Positions 8,671 through 17,120 of a stretch of 64,000 nucleotides of DNA are shown here, piece after piece. Numbering within the stretch: the stretch's first letter is position 1; each line of letters starts with the position of its first letter. Below the pieces are notes generated by a model. The model did no database searches and was not told the DNA's origin. It was given only the letters and a program-made list of their open reading frames with translations. A program made the translations under genes and the position numbers. The DNA is from Lysobacter enzymogenes (GTDB taxonomy: Bacteria; Pseudomonadota; Gammaproteobacteria; Xanthomonadales; Xanthomonadaceae): positions 1,984,001-2,048,000 of the forward strand of contig NZ_CP067396.1 of NCBI RefSeq assembly GCF_023617245.1, given 5' to 3'.

Positions 8671-9006
8671 ATGGACAGCGAAACTGCCGCCGAACGCATC
8701 TTCGCCGCGATCCGCGCGATTCCGCGCGGCGAAGTCGCCGGTTACGGCGAGGTCGCGCGCCGCGCCGGACTGCCCGGACGCGCGCGCCTGGTCGCGCGGC
8801 TGCTCGGCCAGAACGAGGACGCCAGGCTGCCCTGGCACCGCGTGCTGCGCTCGGACGGCCGCATCGCCTTCCCGGAGGGTTCCAAGGGCTGGCGCGAACA
8901 ATCCCAACGCCTGCGCGCGGAAGGCGTGAAGGTCGAGAACGGGCGGGTGCGCGGGCAGCGCGCGGCGCCGAGCGTGGACGAACAGATCTGGGGGCCGCCC
9001 GAGTAA
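8671..9006 (+). CDS. Alkyltransferase-like protein (ATL), MGMT DNA-binding domain
   Basis: 111 residues, the size of the MGMT C-terminal domain alone. It contains the helix-turn-helix and arginine finger region (IPRGEVAGYGEVARRAGLPGRARLV) and the motif LPWHRVLRSDGRIAFP. The catalytic Cys of the PCHRV motif is replaced by Trp (PWHRV), as in the known ATL proteins Atl1 and E. coli YbaZ. These bind O6-alkylguanine and pass it to nucleotide excision repair instead of removing the alkyl group. Upstream extension of the frame overlaps the divergent gene, so ATG 8671 is preferred. Confidence 0.88.
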   Translation: MDSETAAERIFAAIRAIPRGEVAGYGEVARRAGLPGRARLVARLLGQNEDARLPWHRVLRSDGRIAFPEGSKGWREQSQRLRAEGVKVENGRVRGQRAAPSVDEQIWGPPE

Positions 9007-9552
9007 GCGCCGCGCCGGCGCCGGCCACGCGCCGCGAACGAACGGCCGAACGCTTCTGCACCGAGCGCACATTGCAGCGCAGCCGGTTCGCGTCGCGGTC
9101 GCCGCGCGCGCAGGCGCGGCCCGGCGTCGTCGCGCGACGCTGTACGCCGAGGTATCGCGCGGCCCGCGGGGTCCGTGACGCGATGCATTTTTAAAAGTGC
9201 CTGACGGCATCGCAATTTGTGCATCGATAAATCGTTTCCAGCGCATGGACAGCGCTTGCGCGCGCTCCTAGGTTGTTGTCCGCGGCCTGCGAACGCATCG
9301 CCGCCATCGCACGGCCCGCGCGTTCGTGGTGTACCGGAGCGCGGACCGCCGGCGATGTTCCTGCTGCGCAAATGCAGCATCACGCGGGTTCAACATCGGG
9401 GTTGCAAGCGGCGCCGCAGGCGTCGCGGCGGGACGTTCGCGCATCGCGTTTTCGGGCCGGGGGGGCTCGTGTGATTCAGGCCGTTCGCAGCCCAGGCTGC
9501 GGACGGCCGCGCGGCGGGCGTTCGGCGGGCCCCTCACACTCAGGAGACGTGC
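9007..9552. other. 546-bp region upstream of the secreted subtilase
   Basis: No credible gene. An island less GC-rich than its surroundings lies around 9181-9240. It holds facing 7-mers CGATGCA (9181-9187) and TGCATCG (9220-9226) with CTGACG and GATAAA nearby. This could be the protease promoter or operator, but the spacing (19 bp) is loose. The leader to the ATG would be about 310 nt. Confidence 0.45.
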
Positions 9553-11361
9553 ATGAATCGTCGTCGGATCTTGTCGCTGGCCATCGGTGCCTCCATCGCT
9601 TGCGTTGCGCTGCCCGGACTGGCCGCGGAACTGCTGACCGTGGACCGCCCGATCGAAGGCCGCTACATCGTCGTACTGAAGGAACAGGCCGCCACCCTTT
9701 CCAGCCAAAGCAGCCGCGGCGTGGGCAACATGCCCGCGGTCGCGCGCGGCATCGCCGGCCAGCACCGCGCCAAGCTGCTGCGCAGCTACGAGCACGCGCT
9801 GCGCGGGTTCGTGGTCGATGCCGACGACGCCGCGCTGTCGGCGCTGCTGAAGGATCCGCGCGTGGCCTTCGTCGAAGAGGACGGCTACATGTCGGTCTCG
9901 GCGACGCAGAACAACGCGACCTGGGGCCTGGACCGCGTCGACCAGCGCGACCTGCCGCTGAGCACCACCTACACCTACGACACCGACGCCACCGGCGTGC
10001 ACGCCTACATCGTCGACACCGGCCTGCGCGCCGACCACAACGAATTCACCGGCCGCATCGGCAACGGCTTCTCCTCGGTCGCCGGTGATCCGAGCACGAC
10101 CGACTGCCACGGCCACGGCACCCACGTCGCCGGCACCGTCGCCGGCACCACCTGGGGCCTGGCCAAGAAGGCGACCGTGCATCCGGTGCGGGTGTTCGGC
10201 TGCGGCTCGACCGCGCCGAATTCGCAGATCATCGCCGGCATCGATTGGGTCACCGCCAACCACGTCAAGCCCGCGGTGGCGAACATGAGCCTGGGCGGCC
10301 CGGCGTCGGCCGCGACCGACACCGCGGTCAACAACCTCATCGACGCCGGCGTGGTCGCGGTGGTCGCCGCCGGCAACGGCAACATCGACGCCTGCACCGA
10401 GTCGCCGTCGCGGGTGCCGCGCGCGATCACCGTCGGCGCCAGCGACCGCAACGACGCGCGTTCGATCTGGACCGGCAGCCAGGCCTCGAGCTGGGGCACC
10501 TGCCTCGACCTGTTCGCGCCGGGCACCTCGATCGTCTCCGCCGGCATCAGCGGCGCCACCTCGACCGCGACCATGAGCGGCACCTCGATGGCGTCGCCGC
10601 ACGTCGCCGGCGCCGCCGCGCTGTACCTGGCCACGCATCCGAGCGCGACGCCGGCCGAAGTCGCCACCGCGATCGTCGACAACGCCACGCCGGGCAAGAT
10701 CACCGACCTGCGCGGCTCGCCGAACCGGCTGCTGTACTCGTTGTTCTCCGGCGGCCCCGGCCCGGGCAACAACCCGCCGACGGCGAACTTCAGCTCCTCG
10801 GCCAGCGGCCTGACGGTGAACTTCACCGACAGCTCCAGCGACAGCGACGGCAGCATCGCTTCGCGCAGCTGGAACTTCGGCGACGGCACCACGTCCACCG
10901 CGACCAACCCGAGCAAGACCTACGCCGCGGCCGGCACCTACACCGTCAGCCTGACCGTCACCGACGACGACGGCGCCACCAACACCAAGACCGCCACGGT
11001 CACCGTCGGCAGCGGCGGCGCGCAGACCTACACCAACGGCACCGACGTGGCGATCCGCGACAACGCCACGGTGGAGAGCGCGATCACGGTGTCGGGCCGC
11101 AGCGGCAACGCGCCGACCAACGCGCAGGTCTCGGTCAACATCATCCACACCTACCGCGGCGACCTGAAGGTCGACCTGGTCGCGCCGGACGGCTCGCTGT
11201 ACAACATCAGCAACCGTTCGGGCGGCAGCGCCGACAACGTCACCGGCACCTTCACCTTCAACCTCTCCAGCGAGCCGCTCAACGGCGCGTGGAAGCTGCG
11301 GGTCAACGACAACGCCTACCTGGACACCGGCCGCATCGACACCTGGAGCATCACCTTCTGA
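9553..11361 (+). CDS. Secreted subtilisin-like protease with I9 propeptide, PKD and P domains
   Basis: 602 residues. Signal peptide (MNRRRILSLAIGASIACVAL...LAAE), then an I9-type propeptide (about 27-120: GRYIVVLKEQ...FVEEDGYM). The S8 domain of proteinase K type (about 125-395) has an intact triad: D155 in YIVDTGLRADHNEF, H188 in CHGHGTHVAG and S345 in SGTSMASPHVAG; the oxyanion Asn is in AAGNGN. A Gly/Pro linker leads to a PKD domain (about 404-488: FTDSSSDSDGSIASRSWNFG) and a proprotein-convertase P domain (about 495-602). This is a typical extracellular protease of Lysobacter/Xanthomonas type, exported by Sec and then type II secretion. ATG 9553 follows AGGAG at 9541-9545. A terminator follows. 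Confidence 0.95.
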   Translation: MNRRRILSLAIGASIACVALPGLAAELLTVDRPIEGRYIVVLKEQAATLSSQSSRGVGNMPAVARGIAGQHRAKLLRSYEHALRGFVVDADDAALSALLKDPRVAFVEEDGYMSVSATQNNATWGLDRVDQRDLPLSTTYTYDTDATGVHAYIVDTGLRADHNEFTGRIGNGFSSVAGDPSTTDCHGHGTHVAGTVAGTTWGLAKKATVHPVRVFGCGSTAPNSQIIAGIDWVTANHVKPAVANMSLGGPASAATDTAVNNLIDAGVVAVVAAGNGNIDACTESPSRVPRAITVGASDRNDARSIWTGSQASSWGTCLDLFAPGTSIVSAGISGATSTATMSGTSMASPHVAGAAALYLATHPSATPAEVATAIVDNATPGKITDLRGSPNRLLYSLFSGGPGPGNNPPTANFSSSASGLTVNFTDSSSDSDGSIASRSWNFGDGTTSTATNPSKTYAAAGTYTVSLTVTDDDGATNTKTATVTVGSGGAQTYTNGTDVAIRDNATVESAITVSGRSGNAPTNAQVSVNIIHTYRGDLKVDLVAPDGSLYNISNRSGGSADNVTGTFTFNLSSEPLNGAWKLRVNDNAYLDTGRIDTWSITF

Positions 11362-11427
11362 TCGAGGCCCGCCGGGCCCGGACCCGCGGGTCCGGGCTGC
11401 CGCGAGGCCGCGATGTGGAGCGTTGCG

Positions 11428-11457
11428 AAAACCCCGGCTTCGGCCGGGGTTTTTTTG
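11428..11457 (+). terminator. Intrinsic terminator after the subtilase
   Basis: Hairpin ACCCCGGC-TTCG-GCCGGGGT followed by seven T residues, about 66 nt after the stop codon. A UUCG-type tetraloop makes the stem very stable. Confidence 0.9.
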
Positions 11458-11580
11458 TCGCCGCAGCGCCGGCAGGGCGCCGCGCGGCGATTTTCTGAAC
11501 CGCCTGCACGCTCTGCACGCCGCGCTCACCTCGATGGGGCGCGGGCGCGGCTACCATAGCGCCCGATTCGAGGAGTCGCG

Positions 11581-12309
11581 ATGGTTTCCAGGCTTTTTTC
11601 CAGCATCCCGTCGGTCACGCGCAAGCTGCTGATCGCCAACGTGGCCGTTTTCCTGTTGCAGTCCATCGCCGGCGCGAGCGAAGCCACGCGCGCCTGGCCG
11701 CTGTGGTTCGAGCTGTGGCCGTGGGTGCCGGCGCCGTACGAGGTCGACGGGCCCGGCTTCATGCCGTGGCAGTTGCTGACCTCCGGCTTCATGCACGGCG
11801 GGCTCGGCCACCTGGTGTTCAACATGCTCGCGCTGGTGATGTTCGGCGCGTCGATCGAGCACGAATGGGGCGCGCGGCGCTACGCGATCTATTACGTCGT
11901 CTGTTTGCTCGGCTCGGCGCTGCTGCAATTGGCGGCGGCCACCTATGCCATCTACCAGGGCCAGCTGATCCTGACCCTGGGCGCGTCGGGCGCGATCTAC
12001 GGCCTGCTGCTGGCCTACGGGGTGATGTTCCCGAACCGCAAGGTGACCCTGCTGCCGTTCCCGATCGTGCTCAAGGCGCGCACGCTGGTGATCGTGTACG
12101 TGGTCGCCTCGCTGTTCTACGGCGTGTTCACCACCGGCACCGGCGTGGCCCACTTCGCCCATCTCGGCGGCATGCTGGTGGGCTGGCTGCTGATCCGCTG
12201 GTGGCGCTCGCACCCGCCGCGCGGCGGCAGCGGCGGCCCGCGCCGCGACCCGCGCGCCGAGGCGCTGCGCGCGCGGCGCAAGGCGTCGAAGCTGCGGCTG
12301 GTCAAGTAA
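11581..12309 (+). CDS. Rhomboid-family intramembrane serine protease
   Basis: 242 residues, six hydrophobic segments. The catalytic Ser136 is in LTLGASGAIYGLLLAYG and the His194 in GVAHFAHLGGMLVGWLL. The Arg/Trp-containing loop (HEWGARRYAIYY) and LTSGFMHGGLGHLVFNM in the L1/TM2 region also fit. It cleaves membrane proteins within the bilayer; the substrate is unknown. The C-terminus is a short basic Gly/Arg tail. The start is the ATG directly after CGAGGAGTCGCG. Confidence 0.93.
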   Translation: MVSRLFSSIPSVTRKLLIANVAVFLLQSIAGASEATRAWPLWFELWPWVPAPYEVDGPGFMPWQLLTSGFMHGGLGHLVFNMLALVMFGASIEHEWGARRYAIYYVVCLLGSALLQLAAATYAIYQGQLILTLGASGAIYGLLLAYGVMFPNRKVTLLPFPIVLKARTLVIVYVVASLFYGVFTTGTGVAHFAHLGGMLVGWLLIRWWRSHPPRGGSGGPRRDPRAEALRARRKASKLRLVK

Positions 12310-12325
12310 GCCGCGACGGCTGCCG

Positions 12326-12424
12326 TTGTAGGAGCGACGCGAGTCGCGACCGCGACAACTCACCTACGCCGCAACTTGCGCGGCGGTTGCGTCGTCGCGG
12401 TCGCGGCTTGCGCCGCTCCTACAA
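12326..12424. repeat. Family B intergenic palindrome
   Basis: Long inverted repeat beginning TTGTAGGAGCGACGCGAG and closing with the matching GCCGCTCCTACAA. Each half contains its own small hairpin: GACGCGAGTC in the left arm and, read on the other strand, GGCGCAAGCC in the right arm. It lies between convergent genes (rhomboid and TPR protein). Confidence 0.85.
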
Positions 12425-12436
12425 AAAGCACCCCGC

Positions 12437-13369
12437 TCAGAAACCGGGGCGCAGCCGCACCTGTTCCAGTTCCTTCTTGACCGAGCGCCAGAACAGCGTC
12501 GGAGCGATCCAGGTGTAGGCGCAGAACAGCAGCCAGCCGTACGAGATCGGGCCGACCCATTGCGCCAGTCCCTGCTGCGGCAGCGCGATCAGGGCGATGC
12601 GGTAGATCAGGAACATGCCCAGCAGCAGCAACACCATGCGCGTGCGCGAGCCGGCGCTGAGGAAGCTCTGCAAGCGCCACCACAGGCCCAGCAGCGGGCT
12701 TTGGCGCGCCTTGACCGCGGCCATCAGGGTCAGCGCGTCGGCGTCGGTGGGATCGATCTGCAAGGCCCAGGCGGCGTGCTCGCGGGCGCTGTCGGCGCGG
12801 CCGCGGGCGAGTTCGCAGTGGCCGAGCACGCACAGCGCGTCGAGGTGTTCGGGATGGCCGGCGAGCACCTCGCGCGCCAGCCGCTCGGCTTGCGCGCGGT
12901 CGCCGCGGCGCAGTTCCAGCCAGGCCAGCAGGGCGGGGTAGTCGGGATCGTCGGGGTCGAGCGCGCAGGCCCGGCGCGCCTGCTCCAGCGCCTGCGCGTC
13001 GCGGCCCCAGGCGCGGTAGAGGCGGGCGAAGGCGTCGGCCACCGGCGCCGCCTCCGGCGAGCGTTCGCGCGCGGCCTGCAGGTGCGCTTCGGCCTCGGCG
13101 TAGCGGCGCTGCGCGGTCGCCGCGCTGGCCGCGGCCAGGTGCGCGAACGCCGACTCGGGCGTCAGCTCCAGCGCGCGCCGCGCCTCCAGCGCGGCCGCGT
13201 GCAGGCGCTTGCGCTTGACCAGGCACAGCGCCAGGAACGCGTGCGCGTCGCTGTGGTCGGCGTCCTCGCCGAGCAGGCGCAGCAGCGCGTCGATGGCGGC
13301 GTCGATCTGGCCGTGCGCGTAGTAGCGCTCGGCCATGCGGTACAGCGCGTCGTGGCCGAAGGCGCTCAT
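12437..13369 (-). CDS. TPR-repeat protein with C-terminal membrane segments
   Basis: 310 residues. Residues 1-215 are helical TPR-like repeats (ALYRMAERYYAHGQIDAAIDALL, DAHAFLALCLVKRKRLHAAA, AFAHLAAASAATAQRRYAEAE, DYPALLAWLELRRGDRAQAE, DALCVLGHCELARGRADSA). Residues about 238-290 form two hydrophobic spans. The repeats would sit in the cytoplasm as a protein-binding platform anchored to the inner membrane. ATG 13369 overlaps the preceding stop by 4 nt. It is the last gene of the AAA+/membrane/TPR operon. Confidence 0.8.
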   Translation of the reverse strand: MSAFGHDALYRMAERYYAHGQIDAAIDALLRLLGEDADHSDAHAFLALCLVKRKRLHAAALEARRALELTPESAFAHLAAASAATAQRRYAEAEAHLQAARERSPEAAPVADAFARLYRAWGRDAQALEQARRACALDPDDPDYPALLAWLELRRGDRAQAERLAREVLAGHPEHLDALCVLGHCELARGRADSAREHAAWALQIDPTDADALTLMAAVKARQSPLLGLWWRLQSFLSAGSRTRMVLLLLGMFLIYRIALIALPQQGLAQWVGPISYGWLLFCAYTWIAPTLFWRSVKKELEQVRLRPGF

Positions 13370-13845
13370 TGCAGCGCCGCCCGCAGCAGCGGCGGCAGCG
13401 CCGACAGGTCGAGCGCGCCGCGTCCGACCACGGCCAGCAGGATCGTCAGCGGCATGCCGTTGCGCGGCTCGCCGCCGTAGTGCTCCCAGATGTCGAAGGT
13501 GCGTTGCTGCATCAGGTACAGCGCGTAGGCCACCGCGACCTTGAGCAGCAGCACCGACAGCAGCGCGTACTGCGCCGCCGCCGGCGTCAGCCAGCCCGCG
13601 CCGACCGCGACCGTCACCGCGATCACCAGCGCCGGCGCGCCGAGCAGGCTGAGCGCGACGCAGCCCCATTCGCGCGTGCGGGTCGGGCTGCCGAGCGCGG
13701 CGGAATTGAACGCGAACCAGGCCAGGCCAAAGCCGCCGCCGGCCAGCATCAGGGTCAGCAGCGGCCACAGCGGATCGGTGGCGTAGCGGCTCAGGCCCGA
13801 CGGCAGCGGCTCGTCGGGCAGGCGGTACAGGGCGCGTTCGGCCAT
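13366..13845 (-). CDS. Small membrane protein of the AAA+/TPR operon
   Basis: 159 residues with four hydrophobic spans (WPLLTLMLAGGGFGLAWFAF, LSLLGAPALVIAVTVAVGAG, YALLSVLLLKVAVAYALYLM and a C-terminal one). I do not recognise the family. ATG 13845 overlaps the stop of the AAA+ gene (TGATG), and its own stop overlaps the TPR gene start. Such tight coupling suggests the three proteins are made together, probably as a complex with the ATPase at the membrane. Confidence 0.75.
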   Translation of the reverse strand: MAERALYRLPDEPLPSGLSRYATDPLWPLLTLMLAGGGFGLAWFAFNSAALGSPTRTREWGCVALSLLGAPALVIAVTVAVGAGWLTPAAAQYALLSVLLLKVAVAYALYLMQQRTFDIWEHYGGEPRNGMPLTILLAVVGRGALDLSALPPLLRAALQ

Positions 13846-15215
13846 CAGCCGGCTCCGTGGCGTTTGAGGAAGTCCAGCACCTCGTCGTACTGGCCGCCCT
13901 GGTTGGCGTAGCGCGCGTGGTTGCGCGCGGTGGTCAGCCATTCCAGGGTGGTCGCGCGGGTGTCCTTGAGCGCGGTGCGCAGGTGCTGCATGGTCAGCGG
14001 CGCCTCGCGGCCTTGTTCGATCGATTCCTCGATCGCCTCGTCGACCGCGGTCTCGACCAGATGGCCGAGGTCGGCGCCGGAGTAGCCCGAGGTCAGCCGC
14101 GCCAGTTCGCCGGCATCGATGCCGTCGGCCAGCGGCCGTTCGCGCAGCAGCAGTTGCAGGATCGTGCGCCGCGCCGGTTCGTCCGGCGGCGGCACGAACA
14201 GCACCCGGTCGAAGCGGCCGGGACGGCGGAACGCGGCGTCGACCGCCCACGGCACGTTGGTCGCGCCGAGGATCAGCACGCCGCTGTTGTTCTGGGCGAA
14301 GCCGTCGAGTTCGGTCAGGAACTGGCTGACCAGCTTGGCCGCGCCGGCCTCGCGCGAGTGCTGGCGCTTGCCGCCGATGGCCTCGACTTCGTCGAAGAAC
14401 ACCACCGCCGGCGCCTGGCGGCGCGCGGTCTCGAAGATCGCGTGCAGCTTGCGCTCGGATTCGCCGATGTACATGTCCAGCACGTCGGTGATGGCGACGT
14501 TGAAGAAGCGCGCGCCGCATTCGCCGGCGGTGGCGCGGGCGAGCAGGGTCTTGCCGCAGCCGGGCGGGCCGTACATCAGGATGCCGCCGCCGGAGCGGCG
14601 CTTGAAGCGCTCGAACAGCGAGGGCTTGAGGAACGGGGTGACGATGCGGCGGCGGATCTGCTGCTTGACCTCGTCCAGCCCGCCGACCTGGGCGAAGTCG
14701 ATCCGCGCCTGCGCCGGTTGCAGCAGGCGGACCACGTCGTCGGCGTCGGTGTCGTCGTTGGCGATGCTGGTCTGCGCGCCGGGGCCCGGCGCGGGCCGGC
14801 GCGCGGCGGCGAGCGAGATCACCTTGCCGCTGAGTTCCGACGCCAGCGCGGCGTCTTCCAGCGCCGGATTCAGCGCGATCGCGCGTTGGTAAAGCGCGCG
14901 AGCTTCGTCGCGCGCGCCCTCGCCGAGCTTCAGCCGCGCCTGCGCGAACAGCGCGGCGGCCGAATCGGGCGCGGCGACGGCGAGCGCGCGCGCGTCGTCG
15001 CCGGCGCGCAGCAGCAGCGCCAGCGCGGCGTCGCGCTGGGCCGGATCGGCGAGCAGGGCCGGACCGGACAGGTCCAGCGCGCGGCCCAGCGCGGCGGCGT
15101 CGGCCGCGCCCAGGCAGGCGTCGACCACCAGCCGGGCCAGCGCCGGATTGTCGGGGCCGGCGGCGAGCGCGGCGAGCAGGCCGGCGGTGGGATCGTTCGG
15201 TGGCGTATCGGGCAT
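13845..15215 (-). CDS. Cdc48/FtsH-like AAA+ ATPase with helical N-terminal domain
   Basis: 456 residues. Residues 1-140 are Ala-rich helices with a TPR-like look (ALFAQARLKLGEGARDEARALYQRAIALNP). The AAA+ core (about 170-440) has Walker A GPPGCGKT (216-223), pore-loop segment VLDMYIGESERKLH, Walker B VVFFDEVEAI (271-280), sensor 1 ILGATNVPWAVD and the second-region-of-homology arginines in FRRPGRFDRVLF. There is one AAA module, no protease domain and no transmembrane span. It is thus an unfoldase or remodeller, possibly anchored through the co-encoded membrane proteins. ATG 15215 is preferred over an upstream ATG inside a tandem repeat. Confidence 0.85.
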   Translation of the reverse strand: MPDTPPNDPTAGLLAALAAGPDNPALARLVVDACLGAADAAALGRALDLSGPALLADPAQRDAALALLLRAGDDARALAVAAPDSAAALFAQARLKLGEGARDEARALYQRAIALNPALEDAALASELSGKVISLAAARRPAPGPGAQTSIANDDTDADDVVRLLQPAQARIDFAQVGGLDEVKQQIRRRIVTPFLKPSLFERFKRRSGGGILMYGPPGCGKTLLARATAGECGARFFNVAITDVLDMYIGESERKLHAIFETARRQAPAVVFFDEVEAIGGKRQHSREAGAAKLVSQFLTELDGFAQNNSGVLILGATNVPWAVDAAFRRPGRFDRVLFVPPPDEPARRTILQLLLRERPLADGIDAGELARLTSGYSGADLGHLVETAVDEAIEESIEQGREAPLTMQHLRTALKDTRATTLEWLTTARNHARYANQGGQYDEVLDFLKRHGAG

Positions 15216-15557
15216 GGCGGCATCCGGGCCGGAGCGGAGCGGGTGAATGGAGCGGATCGAAAGAGCGGATCGGTGGAGCAGGGGAGCGATGGAGTGGGGG
15301 GCAATGGAGCGGGGGAGCAATGGAGCAGGGGAGCGATAGGGTAACCAACCGCCGCGCGTGGCGGCGACGGCGCGCGAGCGCTGCGCCGCTCACGATCCTA
15401 ACGCGACCGCAGTTGCGGTTTCGCGCGGCCCGCGCCTACAGTGCGCGCTGTGGCCGCGGCATGCGCGCGCGGCCGACCCTCCTACCGATTCCACGCCCGC
15501 CCGCCGCGCCGGCCACGCCGCCGCGCGCGCGGCCTAAGGACCCAGGCCGCCTCCGCC
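15216..15557. other. 342-bp divergent promoter region of the AAA+ and MoxR operons
   Basis: No gene. The first part is a degenerate G-rich repeat (15231-15343). The rest (15344-15557) is GC-rich and has no clear -35/-10 pair. Both operons must start here, so shared control is likely. Confidence 0.6.
15231..15343. repeat. Degenerate G-rich tandem repeat between divergent operons
   Basis: A run of imperfect units around GGAGCGATGGAGC / GGGGAGCAATGGAGC, almost pure purine on the plus strand for about 110 nt. It lies just upstream of the AAA+ gene start. Confidence 0.7.
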
Positions 15558-16700
15558 ATGATTTCCAGCCCGCAAGACTCCGCCGCGCAACACGCCGCGG
15601 CCCGCGTCCGCGATGCCGTGCACGCGGCCACCACCGGCCTGATCGAACGCGAGCAGTTGGCCGAACTGATCGTGCTGGCGGCGGTGGCGCAGGAGCACCT
15701 GTTGATCCTCGGTCCGCCCGGCACCGCCAAGAGCGCGGTGGTGCGGCGGGTCGCCGCGGCGTTGGGCGGGCGTTATTTCGAATACCTGCTGGGCCGCTTC
15801 ACCGAGCCGTCGGAACTGTTCGGCCCGGTCGACCTGCGCCGGCTGCGCGAGGGCGTGGTCGAGACCGACGTCAGCGGCATGCTGCCGCAGGCCGAGGTCG
15901 CCTTCCTCGACGAAGTGTTCCTGGGCTCGACCGCGATCCTCAACACCTTGCTCGGCGTGCTCAACGAGCGCCGCTTCCGCCGCGGCCACACCCAGATCGC
16001 GTGCCCGCTGCGGGTCTGCGTCGGCGCGTCCAACGCGCTGCCCGACGACGAATCGCTGGCCGCCTTCGCCGACCGCTTCCTGCTGCACCTGTTCGTCGAG
16101 CCGGTGCCGGACCACCAGCTCGAAGCCTTGCTCGCCGGCGGTTGGCAGGCCGAGCGCCTGGCCTTGTCGCACCAGGCCGAACTGAGCGACATCGACGAAC
16201 TGAGCCGGCGGGTGCCGGCGGTGGCGATGGAACGCGCGCGCGGCGCGCTGGCCGATGCGATCCGCAAGCTGCGCGGCGCCGGGCTGAGCCTGTCGGACCG
16301 GCGCATCGTCAAGGCCCAGCGCCTGATCGCCGCGGCCGCGGTGCTGGCCGGGCGCGACCACGCGACCGAGGCCGACCTGTGGCCGCTGTTCTACGTGCTG
16401 CCCACGCGCGAGGCGCAGGTGGCGGCGCAGGATGTGCTGCGCGATTCGCTCGCCGCCGCCGCCAACCCGACTCTGCGCGCGGCGGTCGAGCATGCCGCGT
16501 TGCAGCCGGTGTCGCGGGTCGCGCGTTTGCTCGAAGCCGCGCGCGCCTGCCTGGCCGGCCCCGGCGACGCGCCCGGCGCGGGCGTGATCGCCGAGGCCTT
16601 GCTGCGCGAGATCGACGCCAACTTCGACGCCGACGCGTTGCCGGCCGAACTGGCCGCCGAACGAGCGCGCCTGGCCGAGCGGGTGTCGGCGGCGGCATGA
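15558..16700 (+). CDS. MoxR-family AAA+ ATPase (RavA-like)
   Basis: 380 residues. Walker A GPPGTAKS (52-59) in the RavA/MoxR form, FTEPSELFGPVDL, Walker B VAFLDEVF (114-121), ILNTLLGVLNERRFRRG and the sensor region GASNALPDDESLAAFADRF are all intact; the C-terminal lid and a helical tail follow. MoxR proteins act as chaperone-like ATPases that usually work with vWA-domain partners. Here the stop overlaps the next start (ATGA), and the following three genes encode bpX/vWA-like proteins. This fits the MoxR-vWA-beta-propeller ternary systems known from comparative genomics. ATG 15558 begins MISSPQDSAAQHAAAR; longer forms are Arg-rich shadow sequence. Confidence 0.9.
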   Translation: MISSPQDSAAQHAAARVRDAVHAATTGLIEREQLAELIVLAAVAQEHLLILGPPGTAKSAVVRRVAAALGGRYFEYLLGRFTEPSELFGPVDLRRLREGVVETDVSGMLPQAEVAFLDEVFLGSTAILNTLLGVLNERRFRRGHTQIACPLRVCVGASNALPDDESLAAFADRFLLHLFVEPVPDHQLEALLAGGWQAERLALSHQAELSDIDELSRRVPAVAMERARGALADAIRKLRGAGLSLSDRRIVKAQRLIAAAAVLAGRDHATEADLWPLFYVLPTREAQVAAQDVLRDSLAAAANPTLRAAVEHAALQPVSRVARLLEAARACLAGPGDAPGAGVIAEALLREIDANFDADALPAELAAERARLAERVSAAA

Positions 16701-17116
16701 AGTGGTCGTGGGGCCCGGAGCCGGAACCGCCGCCGCCGCAAGGCGCGGCCGGAGTCGGCCGCGCCGCGTCGCGCGCGCTGCTGGCCGCGCTGCAGGCGCT
16801 GGAGCCGGCGCGGCGCGGCGCGCTCGCGCTGACCGCCAACGCCGACGTGCTGGTCGCCACCGGCCCCGGCGACGCGCTGCCCTGGTGCGAGGGCGTGCTC
16901 TACATCGCCCCGCGCGAGCCCGCGCCGGCGCTTTGGCTGCCGACCACCCAGCGCCCGCGGTTGCCGCTGGACCTGCTGCAGCGCGCGCTGGCGCGGCGGC
17001 ATCCGCAATCGCCGCTGCTGATGCTGCGCGAGCCGGCGCGACTGGTGCCGTTGCATCGCGCGTTGCCGGCCAGCGACGAACTGATCGCGCAGATCCGCGC
17101 GCGCTGGCAGGACTGA
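16697..17116 (+). CDS. bpX5-like small protein of the MoxR system
   Basis: 139 residues, no signal peptide or membrane span. It begins MKWSWGPEPEPPPP. The rest contains DALPWCEGVLYIAPREPAPALWLPTTQRP, then PLMLREPARLVPLHRALPAS in spirit (LLMLREPARLVPLHRA). From memory this matches the bpX5 domain of MoxR-vWA-beta-propeller systems, a small protein encoded between the MoxR and vWA genes. Its biochemical role is unknown. ATG overlaps the MoxR stop by 4 nt; the next gene begins 4 nt after its stop. The family name is moderately certain; the position in the operon is firm. Confidence 0.65.
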   Translation: MKWSWGPEPEPPPPQGAAGVGRAASRALLAALQALEPARRGALALTANADVLVATGPGDALPWCEGVLYIAPREPAPALWLPTTQRPRLPLDLLQRALARRHPQSPLLMLREPARLVPLHRALPASDELIAQIRARWQD

Positions 17117-17120
17117 GCGC

